DNA of 64,000 nucleotides from Geodermatophilus poikilotrophus (lineage in GTDB: Bacteria > Actinomycetota > Actinomycetes > Mycobacteriales > Geodermatophilaceae). Each line of letters opens with the position of its first letter. Position 1 is the stretch's first letter. A model generated the notes under the pieces. The model had not been told where the DNA came from and ran no database searches. It was given only the letters and a program-made list of their open reading frames with translations. The position numbers and the translations under genes were made by a program. Shown here in pieces: positions 59,491 to 64,000 of this stretch. The stretch is from the NCBI RefSeq assembly GCF_900111455.1, contig NZ_FOIE01000007.1, forward strand, positions 184,959-248,958. Reading direction: 5' to 3'.

Positions 59491-60171
59491 ATGGCGAACG
59501 ACCGGGCAGTGGCTCCGCGTCCGTCGCGCTCGGCTGACGACCTGACCCTCGGCGGCCTGCTTGACGTGCTGGACCGGGCCGAGCCGCTGCCCGCGCGGAC
59601 CCGGCCGCGTCCCCGCCGCGCGGCCGTGCACCGCACCGGCGGCGCCCGGCGGCCGGCCGCCGTCCGGCCGGTCCCCGTGCCGGCCGTGCGCCCCCGGCCG
59701 GCGCTCCCGGCACCGGCACCGGACACACCGGTCTGGTCCGCGCCGGCCCCTGCCCCGGCGCCCCGGCCGGGCCTGCGCGCCCGGGTGCGGGGCCTGGTCC
59801 GCCGGCTGGCGCTCTGGGGCGCCGGCCCCGACGGTGCCCACCTCGCGTGGGGGCGCCCGGCCTCGACCGCCCCGGCACCCCGCCCCGACGGCCCGGTGGT
59901 CCTCACCGAGCTGCCGAACACCCCCACGATCCGGCCCGCGGCGCCTTCCCCCGCCGCGGCGCTCCGTCCGGCCCGGTACCCCTGGCCGGCTGCCCGCCCC
60001 CGCGTCCCGGTGGTCGCCCCGCTCGCCCGGCAGGTGCCGGCACCGCGGCCCGTCCCCGCACCGAGGACCGCGCAGGGGGGCCGCCCACCGGGAGCCGCTC
60101 GGGCCTCCGCCCCGGCCCGGGCGCGCGGTGATCCGCGACCCCCTCCGGCCCGCGGCCAGCCACCCGGCTGA
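59491..60171 (+). CDS. Pro/Arg/Ala-rich hypothetical protein
   Basis: 226 residues, ATG with TGAGGAGG upstream and a -10-like TACCGT at 59440-59445. A short ordered start (SADDLTLGGLLDVLDRAEPLP) is followed by low-complexity Pro/Arg/Ala. A central island (LRARVRGLVRRLALWGAGPDG) and VLTELPNTPTIRP stand out. No family is recognised. Low-complexity sequence continues in other frames to the terminator at 60663, so a frameshift may have shortened the gene. Confidence 0.55.
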   Translation: MANDRAVAPRPSRSADDLTLGGLLDVLDRAEPLPARTRPRPRRAAVHRTGGARRPAAVRPVPVPAVRPRPALPAPAPDTPVWSAPAPAPAPRPGLRARVRGLVRRLALWGAGPDGAHLAWGRPASTAPAPRPDGPVVLTELPNTPTIRPAAPSPAAALRPARYPWPAARPRVPVVAPLARQVPAPRPVPAPRTAQGGRPPGAARASAPARARGDPRPPPARGQPPG

Positions 60172-60998
60172 CCCGGCACCACCACGGCACCCGCCGCGGA
60201 CGCCGTTCCCCGCACCGCCTCCCGGCCACGGCCGCGCCACCGCCCCCTCCGGTGGCCGCGACCGGAGCCCGGTGGTCCCCGCTCCTCCCGACCGACCCCG
60301 CACCGCCCCTGGCTGTCCCCGACGGGATCTCCCGCCGCCCAGACGTCCCTGCTCCACCGGTACCCGCCTCGACCCCCCGCCGACTGCGCCCCGACGCAGC
60401 GCGCGGACCCTCCAGGGAGGCGGCGACCGCCGAGCGGCACGGCTGTCCGGCGACGGAGACCGTCCGACGGGACGACAGGTCCGCGCCGGTACCCGTTCCC
60501 CGGGTCTCTGACCGGCACCGACCTGGCCGGGCGCCGTCCGGGGCCGGGTCGCCGGCCGGTCGCCGGTGCCGGGAGTCGACCGCAGGAGACCGCCCGGGCA
60601 GGCCGCCCGGGGGCAGTGCGCCGCAGGACGAGCTCCGCACGGGACCCGCCGTCCCCCTCCCGCCGACGGCGGGCGCCCCCGGACCGGGGCGCCCGCCGTC
60701 GGCCGTCGTGGGTGGTGCGTGACAGCCGCGCCCGCTGCGTGACCGGGTCGCCCTCGTCGTGGGGACGACGTCCCACCGGCGCCTCCCGGTCACACGCGGC
60801 CGACGCGGGCGGAGCCTGGATCCCCTGCTGCCGAGGGCGAGCCCGCTCGCAACACCAGTTGTCACATCCGGCACACCAGGTGGCCCCGGACCCCTCGGAC
60901 ATGAGACAAAAGGGGTGCGCGTCCCGGTGCACCGACCGGGTAACCCGGACGGAGTCCCGACGTCCGAGCCCGCCCCCGAGGATGCGAGTGAGTCGACC
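60172..60998. other. 827-bp region without a firmly assigned gene
   Basis: The first 490 bp are GC-rich Pro/Arg-coding-like in all forward frames and may be a decayed 3' part of the preceding gene. A 17-bp perfect hairpin ends it. From 60720 to 60998 the base composition falls and GACAAAAGGGG (60903-60913) is the least GC-rich patch; this must hold the promoter and leader of the SpoIIE phosphatase gene. Confidence 0.5.
60663..60702 (+). terminator. Very strong hairpin terminator
   Basis: A perfect 17-bp stem (CCGACGGCGGGCGCCCC and its complement) around a six-base loop. Confidence 0.85.
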
Positions 60999-63056
60999 GT
61001 GAACCTGGATCGGAGGCCGGCGGAGACCGGGGATCCCGACCCGCAGGCCGCGGCCACCCGCCTGCGCTTCGAGCTGGCCATCGACGCGGCCGGGATCGGC
61101 AGCTTCGACTGGGACCTGGGAACGGGCCGGCTGGAGTGGGACGACCGGCTGCTGGAGATCTTCGGTTACGACCGGGCCGGCTGGCCCGGCACCATCGACG
61201 CCTTCGCCGAGCGGCTCCACCCCGACGACGCGGCCCGCACCCTCGAGGCGCTGCAGGACGCCATCGACACCCAGGGGGAGTACGACGCCGAGTTCCGGAT
61301 CGTCCTGCCCACCGGCGAGACGCGCTGGGTGCAGGGCCGCGGCCGGGCGCTGGCCGACGAGGCGGGGAACTCCGTGCGGCTGCTGGGGGCGGGGTACGAC
61401 ACGACCGAGCACCGGCAAGCGGACGCCCGGGTGGCCCGGGTGCTCGAGTCGATGAACGCCGCGTTCTTCGCCCTGGACCGCGACTGGCGGTTCACCTACG
61501 TCAACGGCGAGGCCGAGCGGGTGCTGCAGCGCTCGCGCGGCGACCTGCTGGGCGGCGACATCTGGGAGCTGTTCCCCGCCGCCGTGGGCAGCGACTTCGA
61601 GGTGCACTACCGCGGCGCGGCAGCCACCGGGCGCGAGCGGGTCTTCGAGGCGTACTACCCGGCGCCGCTGGAGGCCTGGTACGAGGTCCGGGCGTGGCCG
61701 GGGCCCGACGGGCTGTCCGTCTACTTCCTCGACGTCACCGAGCGCCGGGCCGCCGAGGAGCGAGCCCGGGCGAGCGCCGCGCGGCTGGCCCTCATCGCCG
61801 AGGTCGGCGCCGTCACCGGGGAGACGCTGGGCTCCGGAGCGGGGGAGGGCGCCGCCTTGCAGCGGCTGGCCGAGTCCGTCGTCCCCGTGCTGGGGGACTG
61901 GGCGATCGTGAGCCTCGCCGGCGAGGACGGCCGGATGCGCGACGTCGGGAGCTGGCACGCCGACGCGGCGGAGCGGGCGACCGTTGCGCGCTACGCCGAG
62001 CTGCGCCTGGCCGCGCTGGGGCCGGACGCACCGGTCATGCGGGCGCTGGCCTCGGGCCGGACGCTGACCGTCCCCGACGTGGGTGCCGCCGTCGGGCGCA
62101 CCCTGCCCCCGGGCGAGGTCAGCGACGTGTTCTGGGCCCTCGATCCGCGGACGGCGGTGACGCTGCCGCTGGCAGCCCGCGGGCGGACGCTGGGCGCGCT
62201 GAGCGTCTACCGCTCCGCCGGCCGGCTCGCCGCGGACGAGGACGACGTCGCCACCGCCCAGGAGGTCGCCGCGCGCGTCGCGCTGGCGCTCGACAACGCC
62301 CGCCTCTACGAGCAGCAGCGCCGGCTGGCCGAGGGCCTGCAGCGCAGTCTGCTCAGTGCCCCGCCGGCGCCGGACTCCGCGGAGATCGTCGTCCGCTACC
62401 GGCCGGCGATGGAGGTCGCCCAGGTCGGCGGCGACTGGTACGACGCCTTCGTCCAGCCGGCGGGGACGACGGTGCTGGTCATCGGGGACGTCGTCGGACA
62501 CGACACCGAGGCCGCGGCGTCGATGGGGCAGCTGCGCGGGCTGCTGCGCGGCATCGCCTACCGGGACGGCGTCGGGCCGGCGCAGGTGCTCAGCGACCTC
62601 GACCGCGCCGTGCAGGGGCTCGGCATGGCCACGATGGCGACCGCGGCCGTGGCCCGGGTCGAGCAGACACCCGAGCAGCGGGACGCCGGGCTGACCACGC
62701 TGCGCTGGTCCAACGCCGGGCACCCACCGCCGCTGGTGCTGCACACCGACGGCCGGGTGCAGGCGCTGGGCGCCGAACGGCCGGACCTGATGCTGGGCGT
62801 CGACCCGGCCGCGCGGCGCACCGAGAGCGTGGTCACCGTGCGCCGCGGGGCGACCCTGCTGCTCTACACCGACGGTCTGGTGGAGGGCCGCGACCTCCCG
62901 CTCGACGAGGGCATCGGCCGGCTGCGCGCCGCGCTGGCCGAGCTCGGCGACCAGCCGCTGGAGCGGCTGTGCGACGCGGTCATCGAGCGGGTGCGCCCCG
63001 AACGGCTGCAGGACGACATCGCGCTGGTGGCGATCCGCCTCCACCCGCAGGGCTGA
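60999..63056 (+). CDS. PAS-PAS-GAF-SpoIIE (PP2C-type) phosphatase
   Basis: About 685 residues. PAS 1 (IDAAGIGSFDWDLGTGRLEW, near 25-130), PAS 2 (MNAAFFALDRDWRFTYVNGE, near 150-255), GAF (near 270-420) and a SpoIIE/RsbU phosphatase domain with QVGGDWYDAF, VIGDVVGHDTEAAASMGQLR, YTDGLVEGRD and DDIALVAIR. It should dephosphorylate an anti-anti-sigma factor in a partner-switching cascade; an RsbW-like gene lies at 55511. GTG at 60999 is a conservative choice; in-frame GTGs at 60915 and 60927, close to AAAAGGGG, are alternatives. Confidence 0.9.
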   Translation: MNLDRRPAETGDPDPQAAATRLRFELAIDAAGIGSFDWDLGTGRLEWDDRLLEIFGYDRAGWPGTIDAFAERLHPDDAARTLEALQDAIDTQGEYDAEFRIVLPTGETRWVQGRGRALADEAGNSVRLLGAGYDTTEHRQADARVARVLESMNAAFFALDRDWRFTYVNGEAERVLQRSRGDLLGGDIWELFPAAVGSDFEVHYRGAAATGRERVFEAYYPAPLEAWYEVRAWPGPDGLSVYFLDVTERRAAEERARASAARLALIAEVGAVTGETLGSGAGEGAALQRLAESVVPVLGDWAIVSLAGEDGRMRDVGSWHADAAERATVARYAELRLAALGPDAPVMRALASGRTLTVPDVGAAVGRTLPPGEVSDVFWALDPRTAVTLPLAARGRTLGALSVYRSAGRLAADEDDVATAQEVAARVALALDNARLYEQQRRLAEGLQRSLLSAPPAPDSAEIVVRYRPAMEVAQVGGDWYDAFVQPAGTTVLVIGDVVGHDTEAAASMGQLRGLLRGIAYRDGVGPAQVLSDLDRAVQGLGMATMATAAVARVEQTPEQRDAGLTTLRWSNAGHPPPLVLHTDGRVQALGAERPDLMLGVDPAARRTESVVTVRRGATLLLYTDGLVEGRDLPLDEGIGRLRAALAELGDQPLERLCDAVIERVRPERLQDDIALVAIRLHPQG

Positions 63057-63150
63057 GCGGACCCCTCCCGCCATCGAGGGACCCCGTCCTCCGCCCGGCT
63101 CGGGACGGACCGGCGGCGGCACCCTGCAGCGAGGCGTCCCCTCGCCGGCA
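63057..63150. repeat. Dispersed palindromic element, copy I (diverged)
   Basis: Begins at the SpoIIE-phosphatase stop with GCGGACCCCTCCCGCC, then GAGGGACCCCGTCCTCCGCC and GGCACCCTGCAGCGAGG. It shares the head and CCCTGCAG module with copies B and F. Confidence 0.5.
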
Positions 63151-63231
63151 CCGCACCGGACCGACCGCCGGTCCCCGCCACCCGGCCGACCGCCCGTACC
63201 ACCGTGCACCGGTGTCTCGCACGGGCCTTAC

Positions 63232-63259
63232 TGCGAATGATTCTCGTTCTTGCTAGCGT
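63232..63259 (+). promoter_or_regulatory. Zur-like box and -10 of aztD
   Basis: TGCGAATGATTCTCG at 63232-63246 matches the actinobacterial Zur consensus TGAAAATGATTTTCA at 11 of 15 positions. TAGCGT at 63254-63259 is a plausible -10. The location directly before a zinc chaperone gene supports zinc-dependent repression. Confidence 0.6.
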
Positions 63260-63291
63260 CGGCGGCGTCCTCATCCCCTCCTGGAAGGAGT

Positions 63292-63311
63292 GGGCGGGCT
63301 CCGGCCCGCCC
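63292..63311 (+). other. Hairpin between Shine-Dalgarno and start codon of aztD
   Basis: GGGCGGGC and GCCCGCCC form a perfect 8-bp stem with a TCCG loop. The only good ribosome-binding site, GAAGGAG, is at 63284-63290, 30 nt from the ATG. With the hairpin folded, the remaining distance is 10 nt. Confidence 0.5.
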
Positions 63312-63320
63312 GTACCGACG

Positions 63321-64000
63321 ATGCCGCGCACCCCCACGCCTGCCCGCCCCCTGGCCGCCGCGGGCCTCGCCCTGCCGCTGTTGCTCACCGCCTGCGGCAC
63401 CGGCGGGAGCGGCGCGAGTGGCGCGTCCCCGTCCGCGCCCGCCGAGCCGACCCCGGCCTCCGACGTCCGGGAGGTGGCGGCGAGCAGCCCCCGGCTCGCG
63501 CTGACCCACGACGGCGGGGTGCGGGTCCTCGACGCGACCACCCTGGAGACCGTCGCGGACCTGCCGCTCGCCGGCTTCAACCGGCTCAACGCGGCCGGCG
63601 ACGGGCGGCACCTGCTGGTCAGCACGCAGGGCGGCTTCCGGGTCCTCGACGCGGGCACGTGGACCGAGCCGCACGGCGACCACGGCCACCACTACACGTC
63701 GGCGCCGCAGCTCACCGACGTCCTGCACCCCGCCGAGGAGCCGGGGCACGTCGTCGCCCACGACGGGCACACGGCCCTCTTCGACGACGGCACCGGCGAG
63801 GTCGTCGTCCTCGACAGCGACCGGGTGGCCGCGGGCGCCGACGGCGCGCGGCGGCTGACCACCCCCTCGCCGCACCACGGCGTCGCGGTCGCGCTCGGGG
63901 ACGGCACCCTGGTCGTGTCGGAGGGGACCGAGGACGAGCGCACCGGCATCCGGGTGCTCGACGCCGCCGGGGCGGAGGTCGCCTCCTCGGCCGGCTGCCC
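63321..64000 (+). CDS. aztD: Zinc chaperone AztD-like lipoprotein (truncated by window end)
   Basis: Open to the window edge, 226 residues seen. The N-terminus is a lipoprotein signal (ALPLLLTACGTGG; lipobox LTAC). A beta-propeller-like body follows: VRVLDATTLETVADLPL, FNRLNAAGDGRHLLVST, FRVLDAGTWTEP and the His cluster HGDHGHHYTSAPQLTD near residue 117. This matches AztD, the extracytoplasmic zinc chaperone that feeds the AztABC importer. The importer genes are expected just beyond the window. Confidence 0.82.
   Translation, partial: MPRTPTPARPLAAAGLALPLLLTACGTGGSGASGASPSAPAEPTPASDVREVAASSPRLALTHDGGVRVLDATTLETVADLPLAGFNRLNAAGDGRHLLVSTQGGFRVLDAGTWTEPHGDHGHHYTSAPQLTDVLHPAEEPGHVVAHDGHTALFDDGTGEVVVLDSDRVAAGADGARRLTTPSPHHGVAVALGDGTLVVSEGTEDERTGIRVLDAAGAEVASSAGC

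Noticed and set aside
60252-60722. Forward open frame of 156 codons
   Set aside because: It runs through the 17-bp terminator hairpin, lacks a ribosome-binding site and is low complexity.
59439-63209. Very long open frame on the minus strand (about 1250 codons)
   Set aside because: It is the antisense shadow of the SpoIIE phosphatase and the Pro-rich gene. The plus strand shows coherent PAS, GAF and phosphatase motifs, and the minus translation is Arg/Gly/Pro-rich without any domain.

Overview
The window is very GC-rich, with GTG starts, frequent ATGA/GTGA/TGATG overlaps and TANNNT -10 hexamers a few bases before start codons. All of this is typical of a high-GC actinomycete. The order ppiA - PH-domain protein - crgA - DUF881 - trpG/pabA - pknB - pknA - pbpA - rodA - pstP - fhaB - fhaA is the conserved origin-proximal block known from Mycobacterium (Rv0009 to Rv0020c). 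Gene content (several GGDEF/EAL proteins, DUF222-HNH, tandem PASTA kinases, AztD) suggests the Geodermatophilaceae/Blastococcus neighbourhood, but the family assignment is inference.

Layout. 1-5.7 kb: small genes, ppiA, a rhomboid protease, a thiolase, then a non-coding segment between two convergent genes (4.1-4.6 kb) with a cluster of DnaA-box-like 9-mers, and crgA. 5.8-16.1 kb: trpG and the divisome/elongasome signalling operon fhaA-fhaB-pstP-rodA-pbpA-pknA-pknB, read leftward. 16.2 kb: tRNA-Leu(CAG). 16.4-32.7 kb: a membrane GGDEF-EAL protein, then metabolic and stress genes. These include an operon of aldose epimerase, MOSC, S4, aminotransferase and omega-amidase-like nitrilase, a PRC/DUF2382 protein, a CYTH-CHAD protein, TetR and GntR regulators, and two adjacent YeaQ-type membrane proteins with a relic of a tandem duplication. 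32.8-41.5 kb: enoyl-CoA hydratase, two tandem duplicated PASTA Ser/Thr kinases, cinA, and a DUF222-HNH gene behind a LexA-like box. 41.6-52.2 kb: two more GGDEF-EAL proteins, NYN and phospholipase D-like proteins, an FNT channel and two PilZ proteins. 52.2-63.1 kb: twin dynamin/Era-type GTPases, an RsbW-like kinase, GAF-ANTAR, nucleoside hydrolase, APC permease, and a PAS-GAF-SpoIIE phosphatase. 63.2-64 kb: a Zur-like box and the start of the zinc chaperone gene aztD, cut by the window edge.

Themes. (1) Chromosome origin biology: DnaA-box cluster, two perfect parS-like palindromes (20.34 and 41.51 kb) and a one-mismatch copy (22.28 kb). (2) Cell-wall growth control by Ser/Thr phosphorylation: PknA, PknB, PstP, FhaA and FhaB, plus two extra PASTA kinases. 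(3) Cyclic-di-GMP signalling: three GGDEF-EAL proteins (one with a decayed GGDEF) and two PilZ receptors, one behind a leader that can form a multi-branched structure overlapping its ribosome-binding site. (4) A family of dispersed GC-rich palindromic elements, most of them beginning within a few bases of a stop codon.

All functional statements rest on reading the sequence and on recall of protein families; no database search was run.
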